A program made the position numbers and the translations under genes. A stretch of 64,000 bases of DNA. Source: Nocardia fluminea (lineage in GTDB: Bacteria; Actinomycetota; Actinomycetes; Mycobacteriales; Mycobacteriaceae). The stretch is taken from positions 2,728,001 through 2,792,000 of the forward strand of contig NZ_PJMW01000002.1 in NCBI RefSeq assembly GCF_002846365.1, given 5' to 3'. Below, piece by piece: positions 45,476 to 54,649 of this stretch (positions are counted from its first letter, which is position 1; each line of letters opens with the position of its first letter). The notes below the pieces were generated by a model that made no database searches, was not told where the DNA came from, and was given only the letters and a program-made list of their open reading frames with translations.

Positions 45476-47074
45476 GTGAACACTTCCCGGACGGGCGCTG
45501 TCGAGATCGCCCGGTGGACCAGGGCCCAATACTGGGTGCTGGCAGTATCGTGCCTGGGGGTGGCGCTGGTCGTCGCGGCCATGGCGGCGTTGTACTCGGC
45601 GTTGCCTCAGATTGCAGTCGCGACCGGGGCGACCCAAGCCCAGCTCACCTGGATCGTTGACGGCTACACACTGGTGCTGGCGTGTCTGGTGTTGCCCGCC
45701 GGAGCCATCGGTGACCGCTATGGGCGCCGCGCGGTGCTGGTGGCGGGACTGGCGGTGTTCGCGGCCGCCTCGGCGTTGCCGCTGGTGCTGACCGACCCGG
45801 TGTGGCTCATCGCGGCACGCGCACTCGCCGGTGCTGGCGCAGCGTTAGTGATGCCATCGACCCTGTCGATTCTGACCGCAGGCTTCGCACTAGCTCATCG
45901 CGGCCGAGCGGTGGGGGTATGGGCGGGCGTCGCCGGATCCGGAGCTGTTCTGGGGATTCTCGGTGCCGGGATGCTGCTTGAGCGGTGGTCGTGGCAATCG
46001 GTATTTGTCGGGCTGACCGTGGCGGGGATTGTGCTGGCCGGGTTGGCTTGCACGATCGCGGAGTCTCGCCAACCCGAGCATCCGCCGGTGGACGGAATTG
46101 GCGCGGCGACGGTGGCTGTCGCGATCGCGGCGATCGTGTTCGCCGCGGTCGAGGTTCCCGCACGCGGCTGGGCCGACCCGCTCGTCGCTGTCACCGCCGG
46201 TGTCGGAGTCGTGGCGGCGGTGGCGTTCGTGGCCGTGGAGCTACGGATCTCGGCACCACTGTTAGACGTGCGGTTGTTCGGACGCCGAGGCTTCGGTGCT
46301 GGCTCCCTGTCCGTGACCATTCAGTTCCTGGTCACCTTTGGGGTGTTCCTACTGCTGGTCCAGTACCTACAGCTGATTCTCGGATACGGGCCGCTGGCGT
46401 CGGCCCTGGCGCTGGCGCCGATGGTGGCGCCGCTGGCCATGATTTCCGTGATCGCGCCTTGGCTCTCGAGCATGGTGGGATTGCGGGTGATGACCGTGAC
46501 TGGCCTTCTCACCATCGCTGCCGGGCTGGTGCTGGTGAGCCGGTTGGACCTCGCCGCGAACTACCTCGACCTACTGTGGCCGCTGCTGATCATGAGCGCG
46601 GGCCTGGGATTGTGTACCGCCCCGGCGACTTACGCCATCGTCGCCGACACCCCCGAGGCCAAACACGGGGTCGCCGCGGCGGTGAATGATGCCGCCCGCG
46701 AGATCGGCGCCGCGATCGGGATCGCCGTGGCCGGCAGCGTGCTGGCCGCCGGCTATACTCAGCGTATCCAGCCCGCCCTACCCCGCCTGCCCGAGTCCGC
46801 TCGCGAACCCGTTGCCGATTCCCTGGCCGCCGCCCTGCAGGTCGCCGAGAAGGGCGGACCAGCGGCCCAGCCGCTAGCCGAGTACGCCAAGGCCGCGTTC
46901 GTGCACGGCAGCGGCGAGGCCGCGCTGGTGTTGGCTGCTATTACCGCCGCAGGCGCGATCGTGCTGGCTGTGCTTGCACCCGGGCCCACCACTCGCCGAT
47001 GCCGCGCACAACCCTCGTGCACGATGGCTCCTGCCTCTCGCACGTCCCCTACCCGCGAAGGACGCCCGGCATGA
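45476..47074 (+). CDS. DHA2-type MFS transporter (14 TM), copy 2
   Basis: 532 residues from a GTG at 45476 with GGGAGG upstream. Motifs match copy 1: ATGATQAQLTWIVDGYTLVLACLVLPAGAIGDRYGRRAVL, GAGAALVMPSTLSIL and GLRVMTVTGLLTIAAGL. The region IQFLVTFGVFLLLVQYLQLILGYGPLASALALAPM is nearly the same in both copies. It likely exports a toxic hydrophobic compound under TetR control. Overlaps the UspA-like gene by 4 nt (ATGA). Confidence 0.87.
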   Translation: MNTSRTGAVEIARWTRAQYWVLAVSCLGVALVVAAMAALYSALPQIAVATGATQAQLTWIVDGYTLVLACLVLPAGAIGDRYGRRAVLVAGLAVFAAASALPLVLTDPVWLIAARALAGAGAALVMPSTLSILTAGFALAHRGRAVGVWAGVAGSGAVLGILGAGMLLERWSWQSVFVGLTVAGIVLAGLACTIAESRQPEHPPVDGIGAATVAVAIAAIVFAAVEVPARGWADPLVAVTAGVGVVAAVAFVAVELRISAPLLDVRLFGRRGFGAGSLSVTIQFLVTFGVFLLLVQYLQLILGYGPLASALALAPMVAPLAMISVIAPWLSSMVGLRVMTVTGLLTIAAGLVLVSRLDLAANYLDLLWPLLIMSAGLGLCTAPATYAIVADTPEAKHGVAAAVNDAAREIGAAIGIAVAGSVLAAGYTQRIQPALPRLPESAREPVADSLAAALQVAEKGGPAAQPLAEYAKAAFVHGSGEAALVLAAITAAGAIVLAVLAPGPTTRRCRAQPSCTMAPASRTSPTREGRPA

Positions 47075-47520
47075 CGGCCTATCGCACGATCCTTGTGGAT
47101 ACCGATGGATCCGATCGCTCCTACCGCGTGGTCGACCGCGCCGCCGAATTGGCCCACGCCACCCACGCCCGACTGGTTATCGTCGGCGTCCGCCACCACA
47201 TCGACGAACGCACACTCGGAGTTGACCTCGACCGGCTGGGACCCGAGGCCTACCGGCTGCGCGGCACCAACCCGGTCGAAGCGATATTGCGCACGGCCTG
47301 CCAGCACGCCCTAGCGCACGGCGCCATCGACATCGACACCCGCATCTTGTCCGAACCCACTTTGCGTGCCCTATTGCGCCTTGCCGCCACTGCGGCGCCG
47401 GACCTCATCATCACCGCCGACTTGTGCCGGTCGAGTCCGCTGGCCCGGCTGCTGTCCAATACACCGACCGAGCTCGCACGCAGAGCTCACTGCGACATCC
47501 TTATCGCCACCACCCAATGA
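47071..47520 (+). CDS. UspA-like universal stress protein
   Basis: 149 residues; the ATG at 47071 overlaps the MFS stop. Beta strand IMV/TILVDTDGSDRS at the N-terminus and a C-terminal DLIITADLCRSSPLARLLSNTPTELARRAHCDILIATTQ match the Usp fold. The usual ATP-binding GxxGxxxxxxxxG(S/T) run is altered (LCRSSPLARLLSNTP), so it may be a non-ATP-binding member. Probably a stress accessory of the efflux unit. Confidence 0.72.
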   Translation: MTAYRTILVDTDGSDRSYRVVDRAAELAHATHARLVIVGVRHHIDERTLGVDLDRLGPEAYRLRGTNPVEAILRTACQHALAHGAIDIDTRILSEPTLRALLRLAATAAPDLIITADLCRSSPLARLLSNTPTELARRAHCDILIATTQ

Positions 47521-47542
47521 CACACATATGCAGAAAGCACCC

Positions 47543-48085
47543 ATGAGCCGCACATCCGATACCATAAGATCCGTATCGTCCGAGGCCGAGGAGAGTACGC
47601 CCCTCTTCCCTGTGGTTCCGCCGGAATGCCAAGACTTGCCGCCCCATCATGATCATTGCCTCGGTTGTGGGCCAGCCAATCCGCACGGCCACCAGTTGAG
47701 CGTCCGACGTGACGCGGAAGGTGTCTACGCCCGTCACACGTTTGACTCCCGCCACGTTGGCGCCCCAGCGATCGCCCATGGCGGCGCAGTCGCCACCGTC
47801 CTCGACGACCTGTTCGGGTTCCTCCTCTACACCGTGGGAGAACCCGCCGTCACCCGCCACCTCTCCATCGACTACCTCTCCCCGGTTCTACTCGACACCC
47901 CGTATATCGCCCGCGCCCATCTTCATTCCCGCCAGGGTCGCAAACTGAACCTTCGGGCCACCATCGAAGACGACCATGGCCACATGGTTACAACCGCTAC
48001 TGCCCTCTTTCTCGTCGTCAACATCGACCACTTCTTCCTGGCCTCACAGCGTGCCACCTCTTCAGACGTGCCACCAACGGCCTAA
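47543..48085 (+). CDS. Hotdog-fold acyl-CoA thioesterase (PaaI-like), copy 2
   Basis: 180 residues; the ATG at 47543 is used here (another at 47528). LPPHHDHCLGCGPANPHGH, RHTFDSRHVGAPAIAHGGAVATVLDDLFGFLLYTVGEPAVTRHL and an IEDDHGHMVTTATALFLVV end make it a close paralogue of the 31851-32381 product. The copy follows the MFS/Usp pair, implying that thioesterase and exporter modules were duplicated in this DNA. Confidence 0.8.
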   Translation: MSRTSDTIRSVSSEAEESTPLFPVVPPECQDLPPHHDHCLGCGPANPHGHQLSVRRDAEGVYARHTFDSRHVGAPAIAHGGAVATVLDDLFGFLLYTVGEPAVTRHLSIDYLSPVLLDTPYIARAHLHSRQGRKLNLRATIEDDHGHMVTTATALFLVVNIDHFFLASQRATSSDVPPTA

Positions 48086-48267
48086 GCGGCGATCACGTAC
48101 TGTGGCCGGCGCGATCAGGCGATGAGGACGACTTGGGTCGGGACCGCTATGCCGCCAGCGCACTCTGGGGTGCAGGCTGCTGTGGGACGGTGACCTACGG
48201 GCTTCGCTCACGAGTATGCGCTGTCTGACACGATCCGCCAAAACACTACGCACAGGATGCGGCTGTT

Positions 48268-49236
48268 ATGACTCTAATGGGCACGCACGGTCCGGAAATC
48301 CCGGAAACGCCAAGCTTCGGTGGCCTCGTGACCACCGATGACATGGTCGCTGCTCGGAAACGATTAATGGAATTCACCGATGAAGACGAGGCATTGCTGC
48401 GGCAGTTTAGCGGAGTCGCGACACCCGGTATGGCTGAGATCGTCGACGAACTCCGCGCCTACCTAAACGAACACCGGGACACTGCCGCACTTCTTTCTGG
48501 GCGCGACACTGAGGAACAGGTCGAACATCTTCGAAGCGATCACCTTTCCGGTTTGACGGCGGGAACCGTCGATGCTGACTATCTCATCGAGCGTATGCGT
48601 ATGGCCGCGCGTCACGAGCGACTCGGCGTGAAGCCGACATGGCTTCTCGGCGCGTACAATCGGTTTCTTTGCTCTGCTGCGAGCCGGATCTGTGAATCCA
48701 GCTCATCTTCCGATCCCGAGCGTGCGTTGGCGACGCTGCTGGCGCTACAAAGGCTGGTGTTCCTCGATATCGGCCTCGCCGCCGACATCTACCTCGCCAA
48801 ACGCGAGCACTCGAATCGCGAGCAGCAGAGGGCGGTGAGCGAACTCCCGACTCCGGTACTGCAGTTGATCCCAGGGCTTCTGGTGGTCCCGATCGTAGGA
48901 GAATTGGACGATCGCCGGGCTCTCAATTTGACCAATCAGCTGATGGCGCATATCCGCAATTCGAGGGCGCAGGCCGCCGTCGTCGATATCACCGGACTGC
49001 CGTCGATCGATCTCGACGTTGCTGCCCATCTGATCACAGCAGTAAAAGCATGTGCGCTTTTGGGTGCGGAGGTTATTTTCACTGGGCTTTCCGCCGAAGT
49101 CGCCCGGACGCTTGTCGACATCAGTCCACAGAAAACTACGCTCATTACATTTGTCGACTTGCAGAGTGGGGTCGAGCATGCCACACAGACACTTGGGTAC
49201 GAGATGGTGATGACGTGGCCATTACGCAATACCTGA
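48268..49236 (+). CDS. RsbR-like stressosome protein (sensor domain plus STAS)
   Basis: 322 residues. The N-terminal ~180 residues are helical and fit a protoglobin-like sensor domain (FTDEDEALLRQFSG, HRDTAALLSG, KPTWLLGAYNRFL). The C-terminal STAS domain (about 195-310) contains GELDDRRALNLTNQL and AVVDITGLPSIDLDVAAHLI with phosphoacceptor-type Ser and Thr positions. It would sense a signal (oxygen, redox or heme) and feed a sigma-B-like partner-switching pathway. No RsbS/RsbT partners are adjacent. Confidence 0.72.
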   Translation: MTLMGTHGPEIPETPSFGGLVTTDDMVAARKRLMEFTDEDEALLRQFSGVATPGMAEIVDELRAYLNEHRDTAALLSGRDTEEQVEHLRSDHLSGLTAGTVDADYLIERMRMAARHERLGVKPTWLLGAYNRFLCSAASRICESSSSSDPERALATLLALQRLVFLDIGLAADIYLAKREHSNREQQRAVSELPTPVLQLIPGLLVVPIVGELDDRRALNLTNQLMAHIRNSRAQAAVVDITGLPSIDLDVAAHLITAVKACALLGAEVIFTGLSAEVARTLVDISPQKTTLITFVDLQSGVEHATQTLGYEMVMTWPLRNT

Positions 49237-49764
49237 TTTGGCGAAGTGCTTGGCCAGTTGCGCAGTCCCGGCTGCGGTGGGCGATCCGGCTCACCAGCCT
49301 GTGTACGTGCCGACGCGGTGCTGATTGCGAAGTAAGTCCGCCGTCGGTGAAGATGCTCAACAGCAACGTTCGCGCGCACCGCCAAACATGCCGCGCGCAG
49401 TATCTGCGGTGGGCCACCGCTGGTATCGTACGGAGCTTCGGCGGCATTCGAGTTCGGGTACCGGTCCTCATAGCTCCTAGCGTGAATCTGCATGTGTCAC
49501 CGAGACACGTTGCGATGCAGGAAGTTTCGCAGCGGACCTATGTGACGGATGATTGTGGTGGTTAGCGAACCGCAACTCCCAGTGAAGCCGCCGGGAATAG
49601 CCAGCCCTCACCACACAGCCCGAGGTTGGTGTTCAAGGGGGAGTGGGGGAGGGCTGTACGTGCTGTCGGGGGCCGCTCATTCTCGGGTTCGTGTCCGGAT
49701 GACCTTCTGGCGCAGGCTAATAGCTTCTGTCGGTGCGGTTGCTGTGCCGTCGCCATCAGATCAG
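49237..49764. other. Stretch without a recognisable gene
   Basis: About 530 nt downstream of the RsbR-like gene. Nothing convincing except the transposase relic that begins after it. Confidence 0.35.
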
Positions 49765-49990
49765 TGCGGCATCGAGATTCAGGAATCCGTAATGGATGTC
49801 GATGCGGCGTGCCCACCGGATGGCCAGGCGCCGGTACCGGGGGAGCGGGCGCAAGTCTGCTCCACGATCCACCGGCCGCAGTGACTTTGTCCCGGGTTCC
49901 GCGGCGGGATGTAATTCGACGCAGTAAATCCCCTTGCCTGGACGGCCGAGGCCACTGGGACGGCGGATCGATAAAACTATCACCGACACG
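49765..49990 (-). pseudogene. C-terminal relic of an IS5/IS4-type transposase
   Basis: On the minus strand RYRRLAIRWARRIDIHYGFLNLDAALI ends at about 49765 with a stop. This is the characteristic C-terminus of DDE_Tnp_1/IS5-type transposases (xRRLxxRxERRxDxHxAFLxLxxALI). Upstream the frame changes repeatedly, and no full gene remains. Confidence 0.55.
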
Positions 49991-50088
49991 GGTTGCGAGC
50001 ATGTAGTCTGTACGCCGACCTGCGACAGCGCCGGGATCGACGGCCCATTCCCATCGCGGAACCCGAGACAAAGGTCACCGCCAGTCGG

Positions 50089-50640
50089 CTAGGTCATGTC
50101 TCCCAATAGCTTCAGCCATTCGACCGTGAGGGCCATGACGATCCCTGCCCGGTAAGTGCAGGCCAGCTTGTCGTAACGAGTCGCGACACCACGCCAGTGT
50201 TTTGCCTTGTTGAACGCCCGCTCGACCACATTGCGGCCCTTGTAGGCACGCGAGTCGAACCCGGGCGGCCGTCCACCGGCACGACCTCGGCGCTTCCGAT
50301 TAGCCACCTGATCAGATCGTTGCGGAATCACCGCCACGATCCGCTTGCTCCGCAACAGTTTTCGATTCGCCGCCGAGGAATACGCCTTATCAGCGAGCAC
50401 CCGATCGGGGTTACGTCGCGGTGGGCCACCGGCCAGCCTCGGGACCGCGATCGCGTCGAGCACCGCCGGCATCACCGGGCAATCTGCGGCCTGGCCTGCG
50501 GTGATCAACACTGCCAAACCGCGACCGTTGCCGTCGGTGGCCAGATGAGCTTTGGTCGTCAGCCCGCCCCGAGACCGGCCGATCCCGTGATCAGCCGGCT
50601 CATAACTCACCATCCGGGCCGGCAACCGCGCCGCCACCAC
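50089..50640 (-). CDS. IS5-family transposase, C-terminal frame (orfB)
   Basis: 183 residues in the +1 frame relative to orfA. It has GIGRSRGGLTTKAHLATDGNG, DRVLADKAYSS (second Asp region), and KGRNVVERAFNKAKHWRGVATRYDKLA (catalytic Glu). Its stop codon TAG (50089-50091) is supplied by the flanking CTAG target plus the IS end, so reading stops at the junction. No obvious A-rich slippery site was seen. Confidence 0.78.
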   Translation of the reverse strand: MVAARLPARMVSYEPADHGIGRSRGGLTTKAHLATDGNGRGLAVLITAGQAADCPVMPAVLDAIAVPRLAGGPPRRNPDRVLADKAYSSAANRKLLRSKRIVAVIPQRSDQVANRKRRGRAGGRPPGFDSRAYKGRNVVERAFNKAKHWRGVATRYDKLACTYRAGIVMALTVEWLKLLGDMT

Positions 50641-51066
50641 GACGGGTGTTGGCGCCGTGTTGATGAACCCGCACGACCGTCGAATCGACCGAAACCACCC
50701 AATCGAGGTTGCCGGTCGCGTCCGCCAACGCGGTCAACGCGACCAACACCCGATCCCAGGTCCCGTCGGCGGCATAACGGCGGTGACGTTTCCATACCGT
50801 CTGCCACGGACCGAAGACTCCGGGCAGGTCCCGCCACGGCATCCCGGTCCGCAACCGGAACAACATTCCTTCCACGACCTGGCGGTTGTTGGAGAAGTTA
50901 CGGCCCACGCGGCCATCGGATTTCGGTAACAGCAGCTCGAGCAGTTCCCACTGGTTGTCCGTCAGAACCTGGTGCCGATCACCGGCAGTCTCCGCCACGG
51001 CGAACATGATGCCCGACCTGACGGACTACCGTCCGTGAACCGAAAATCCGATTGGGAGACATGACC
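50092..51066 (-). mobile_element. Complete IS5-family (IS427-like) insertion sequence
   Basis: Perfect terminal inverted repeats GGTCATGTCTCCCAAT (50092-50107) and ATTGGGAGACATGACC (51051-51066) flank two transposase frames. Both flanks carry TA within CTAG, the TA target duplication expected for this group. With the flanking bases the repeat extends to 19 bp. Intact ends suggest recent or still possible movement. Confidence 0.82.
50600..51007 (-). CDS. IS5-family transposase, N-terminal frame (orfA)
   Basis: 135 residues. DNQWELLELLLPKSDGRVGRNFSNNRQVVEGMLFRLRTGMPWRDLP is the DUF4096-type DNA-binding head, followed by VVSVDSTVVRVHQHG (first catalytic Asp). It ends in the other frame at GPDGEL. 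It must join with orfB to give the full enzyme, by frameshifting in the 41-nt overlap. Confidence 0.82.
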   Translation of the reverse strand: MFAVAETAGDRHQVLTDNQWELLELLLPKSDGRVGRNFSNNRQVVEGMLFRLRTGMPWRDLPGVFGPWQTVWKRHRRYAADGTWDRVLVALTALADATGNLDWVVSVDSTVVRVHQHGANTRRGGGAVAGPDGEL

Positions 51067-51215
51067 TAGTCGTGGAACAAACCATGGCCCGACCCCACCA
51101 ATATCGGCGAACGGTGATCGATGGAACGCCGCATCGACATCCACTATCGATTCCTGAATGTCGGTGCCGCAGTATCAGACCGCGACGACTCAGCAACTGA
51201 ACCTGACAGGAGCTC

Positions 51216-52721
51216 CTAGGGCACAGCGTGGTAGTCGGATAGGGCGAACTGAGTCATTTGGCTACGGAATTGTCGAGCCAAGCCCGGGAAAGCCGCGGGA
51301 TTAAAACCATCTTCCCCGACAGGCCAAGTAACGCATCCAGAGTTCCAAGTCGTGCGAGCCAAGTGCCGTTGAACAACCGCGTTGAATCGGTCCTGCGCTG
51401 ACTTTCGTACATCAATATATCGGAGCCCCCATCGCTCCAGCGTCCGCACCGACTCTACGATGTAATCTATCTGCGCCTCCAGATAGGCTAGGGCTGTGTA
51501 GAAATACGGACCGGAGTTCGGTCCGAAAGTGAAATGTAGGTTGGGATACCCAGAAACATGTATGCTCTTGTACGCGTAAACTCCTTCGACCCATTCTTCC
51601 TGGAGGAGTCGTGCGCCACAACCACGAACCGGGAATGGTACTCCAGCCTCGCCGGGTGCATCGAAAACGATCGTATCGAAGCGGCGCTCGACGCCATCAA
51701 CCGTGAGGATTCCGTGCTCCGTAAGCCGAATGATCGGGAAGGTGAGGAGTCTGCAGTTGTCCCGATCTAGAGCCGGTAAGAAATCATTTGAGATGAGCAA
51801 TCGCGGACGGCACGCCCGGTTGTCCGGTGCGAGCTGCCGTCGCGCCCATCTATCTTTGACCTGAAGCCTCAACTGGATTTTAGATACCTGTTCCAGCGCG
51901 GTGGTGAGACCTGTTGTTCGAACCAAACCGTATCCGATAGACTCGTACGCCCAGAAGTGGGCACTCCGGGCTAGATCCTCGGCCAGCGGTAGTTTCTCGA
52001 ATAGCGAACGTCTCCACCCTGCCGTCCCGTACTGCGGGTGGGGAAGAACCCATCGCGGTGCACTCTGAAATACGGTGACGTGGCGGGCTCGGTCCACCAA
52101 CTCCGGGATCATCTGGACTGCATTGGTGCCGGTACCGACGACTGCCACCGTCAGTCCGGTGACATCGATACCGGCGTCCCATCGGGTACCGTCTATCTTG
52201 TGGCCACGAAAGTCGTCGGCGCCCACGATCTCGCGCCTGCTTGCGTTCGAGAACGGCACAGTCGCCACCACGACCGAGCGGGCAGTGATGCTCTCCTCCT
52301 CGCCACTGCTGGTCGAGACACGCACATGCCAGGTCCCTCGAGCCTCGTCGAAGTCGAGTCCGTTTACGTTGTACCCGTAGCGAATCCGTCCATCGAGACC
52401 ATGCCGGGTGATCACGCCGCGCATGTAGGCGCGGACGTCTACGCCCGGCGTATACCTATGGCTCCAGGCGGGATCCCGCGTGAACCAGAACGACCGCAGT
52501 ACTGACGGACGACCGCAGGATGCGTCCGGATGAACGCTGTCGCGCCACTCACCGCCGGGCTCAGGTGCGCGCTCGAGAACCACGACGTCCTCGATCCCCG
52601 CGCACCGTAATCGGATCGCGGTGCCGATTCCCGAGAACCCGGCACCTATGATCACGACTCGTGTGGGACCGGGAATTGTTTGCCCGGGGTCATCGTCTGT
52701 CGGCCGCCCCTCGTCGATCAT
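51216..52721 (-). CDS. Divergent Baeyer-Villiger-like flavin monooxygenase
   Basis: 501 residues from the ATG at 52721, which overlaps the diiron gene stop by 4 nt. FAD site GAGFSGIGTAI, then EPGGEWRDSVHPDASCGRPS and a second Rossmann motif VGTGTNAVQMIPEL. The BVMO fingerprint position reads FRGHKIDGTRWD: the conserved His is replaced by Asp. It may therefore act as an N- or S-oxygenase, a dehydrogenase or an altered BVMO. The C-terminal part with GPNSGPYFYTALAYLEAQIDYI is typical of the family. Confidence 0.78.
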   Translation of the reverse strand: MIDEGRPTDDDPGQTIPGPTRVVIIGAGFSGIGTAIRLRCAGIEDVVVLERAPEPGGEWRDSVHPDASCGRPSVLRSFWFTRDPAWSHRYTPGVDVRAYMRGVITRHGLDGRIRYGYNVNGLDFDEARGTWHVRVSTSSGEEESITARSVVVATVPFSNASRREIVGADDFRGHKIDGTRWDAGIDVTGLTVAVVGTGTNAVQMIPELVDRARHVTVFQSAPRWVLPHPQYGTAGWRRSLFEKLPLAEDLARSAHFWAYESIGYGLVRTTGLTTALEQVSKIQLRLQVKDRWARRQLAPDNRACRPRLLISNDFLPALDRDNCRLLTFPIIRLTEHGILTVDGVERRFDTIVFDAPGEAGVPFPVRGCGARLLQEEWVEGVYAYKSIHVSGYPNLHFTFGPNSGPYFYTALAYLEAQIDYIVESVRTLERWGLRYIDVRKSAQDRFNAVVQRHLARTTWNSGCVTWPVGEDGFNPAAFPGLARQFRSQMTQFALSDYHAVP

Positions 52722-53647
52722 GCTGCGGCCACCGGTTGGTAAGTGAGCTCGTTGATCCAGGAAGGAGTCGAACCGAGCCATTGTTTAGGGTAGTGCTCAG
52801 TGATCGTCAACAGGGCATTGCCGAGTAGTCGATGATAAGGGTGCGACTGGTCCATGACCATTTCACCGTAGTACTTGACGAGTTGGTAGATCGGATTGCG
52901 GCGGGTGGCGACGCTCCGGTCACCGATAATGCCGAACTTCCGAATCGCGTCGAAGAGCTTCTGTTCGTCGAGTCCCATCGCGATGATGCTGTCGTGCATA
53001 CGGGTCAGCAGGGGCAACCCGGTGAGGATGCCGATGAGTAGGGATGGGCGCAGCGCGGCGCCGGCGGCTTCGATCAGCAGTCGGTGTATCGGCCCCGCTC
53101 CAATCATGTCCAGCACATGGAAATCCACAGCTAGGTGACGGGACTCATCGGCATTGATCCGCTGAAAGACCTTGTGGCACAGGGGATCCTGGATCTCCTC
53201 AAGTAGGAACTTCAACAGTGCTCCGTCGAGTGCCACCTCGAGCATCGGAATCGCTGAGCCTAGTACGGACAGCGGCAGATCATCTGCGTAGCTGTCCAGC
53301 CATTCTATGGCTAGTCGGATATTGATATTCGGTTCTGGGATCTCGTCGTCATCGAGCATTCCCCAACGGCGCATGAGGGCCAGCTCGGCGTTTGCGTGCT
53401 TTTGTTCCTCGGCCTGGAAGTAGCGGTAGATCTCAGCTAGCGTACTGTCCTTGGTTTGACGGCCGAGCGCGACGAAGGCGCGCGAGCCGACCTGCTCGAT
53501 CCAGACCAGATCGGACATGAATTGCTTGACCTGCGGGAGCTGCTCGGCCGTTATCGTGTCCGCGCCGGGCTCCGCCCAGTCGAAGTCGCCGAGTGCCCAT
53601 TGGCGTTGTTTTATGATTTCCAAGGTGTGCGGCAAATCGATTGACAT
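52718..53647 (-). CDS. Ferritin-like diiron protein paired with the BVMO
   Basis: 309 residues; the ATG at 53647 has AAGGAG. Helical protein with AEEQKHANAELALMRRW (E-x-x-H) at about residue 89 and RINADESRHLAVDFHVL (E-x-x-H) at ~178. A Glu-rich helix ALDGALLKFLLEEI lies between. This is a ferritin-like diiron binding pattern, probably an oxygenase or desaturase-like enzyme. It is coupled to the downstream flavin enzyme. Distinct from the AurF-like protein at 22276, although the gene pair arrangement is similar. Confidence 0.68.
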   Translation of the reverse strand: MSIDLPHTLEIIKQRQWALGDFDWAEPGADTITAEQLPQVKQFMSDLVWIEQVGSRAFVALGRQTKDSTLAEIYRYFQAEEQKHANAELALMRRWGMLDDDEIPEPNINIRLAIEWLDSYADDLPLSVLGSAIPMLEVALDGALLKFLLEEIQDPLCHKVFQRINADESRHLAVDFHVLDMIGAGPIHRLLIEAAGAALRPSLLIGILTGLPLLTRMHDSIIAMGLDEQKLFDAIRKFGIIGDRSVATRRNPIYQLVKYYGEMVMDQSHPYHRLLGNALLTITEHYPKQWLGSTPSWINELTYQPVAAA

Positions 53648-54649
53648 CGCTCTACTCCTTCGCGAATATGGACACAAAATCTTGGCCTGGTGTCCGGAGG
53701 CCGTGCATTTCGCAGCGGTAGCCGCTCACGTGTGGCATTGTCGGACAAAACTCTTGGAACTCGTTCCAGTAGACGAAAACGCTCGTCGCTGGCGCATGCT
53801 GGCCGTGAGTAATCCGGCGCCGGGCGAAGGCCGCGGCGCAGCGGGGTCTCCTGAAATCGCGGGCCCGTGCGCGCCATTTGCGTCCGTTAGCGAGGTCGAG
53901 GCCGGCGAGGGGGGAGGTGTCAGGCGATCGCAGCTGCGATTAGGCGTACGTCCTGGCCATGAATCGACGGGCAGAGGCCCCGCCTCGGGTACTCCGCGAT
54001 GGCGATTTGAAAGCCGTCTAATCGCGTGGCCGACCACCGACAGGCACGCCATCCATGGTCGTGCGCACCAGGAGAGCGACACCGTCGGGGCGTTCGGCGC
54101 ACGACCGAGGGCACCGGGAAACGCAGATCGTGCGGAGAGCTCAGACGTCAGTCTGCTGTGGGCGGGCAGTGAACAAGCCGCGAGCGTAGCGGCGTGAACG
54201 CAGGGGAGTGTAGGTCCGCAATGCTTGACACCGGGAGCGTGAACTGCGCCACCAAGTGAGCAAGCAGCCCCGAAACACGTGCGCACAAGCGAGACCGCCG
54301 ACGCCCACACCGCACTTCGGACACCGCTTCCAATGATGACTGTTGCAAGGCCAGAGCACTCCCTCTCCGATAGGGCCAGTCCCGAGGCGACGACATCCGA
54401 CGATGAGGACCCGCGCGTGTTGGTCCTCATCCATTCGTTCGTCGTCAGCCCGGACTTGCACCGGGGCGCCCCGTTGCGTACCACAGGAACGATGGTACTC
54501 ACCTAGTATGATCGTTTCAATGCCCACGTCAGGGGTTTGAAAGTATGGCGTACGGAGGTTCATTGGGTGCATACTCAACGGTCGACCAACGACCCCTGCC
54601 CACATGACACCCGGCGACGTTGCCCGGCTCGAAGGATCCGATCACGACG
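53648..54649. other. Large stretch without a recognisable gene
   Basis: About 1 kb between the diiron gene and the TetR gene at 54650. Long open frames exist on the minus strand but their composition is not protein-like, and no family motif is seen. It may be decayed IS or gene debris. Confidence 0.35.

Noticed and set aside
53726..54605. Minus-strand frames of 154 and 258 codons
   Set aside because: No family motif, no ribosome binding site, and residue composition unlike real proteins in the window.
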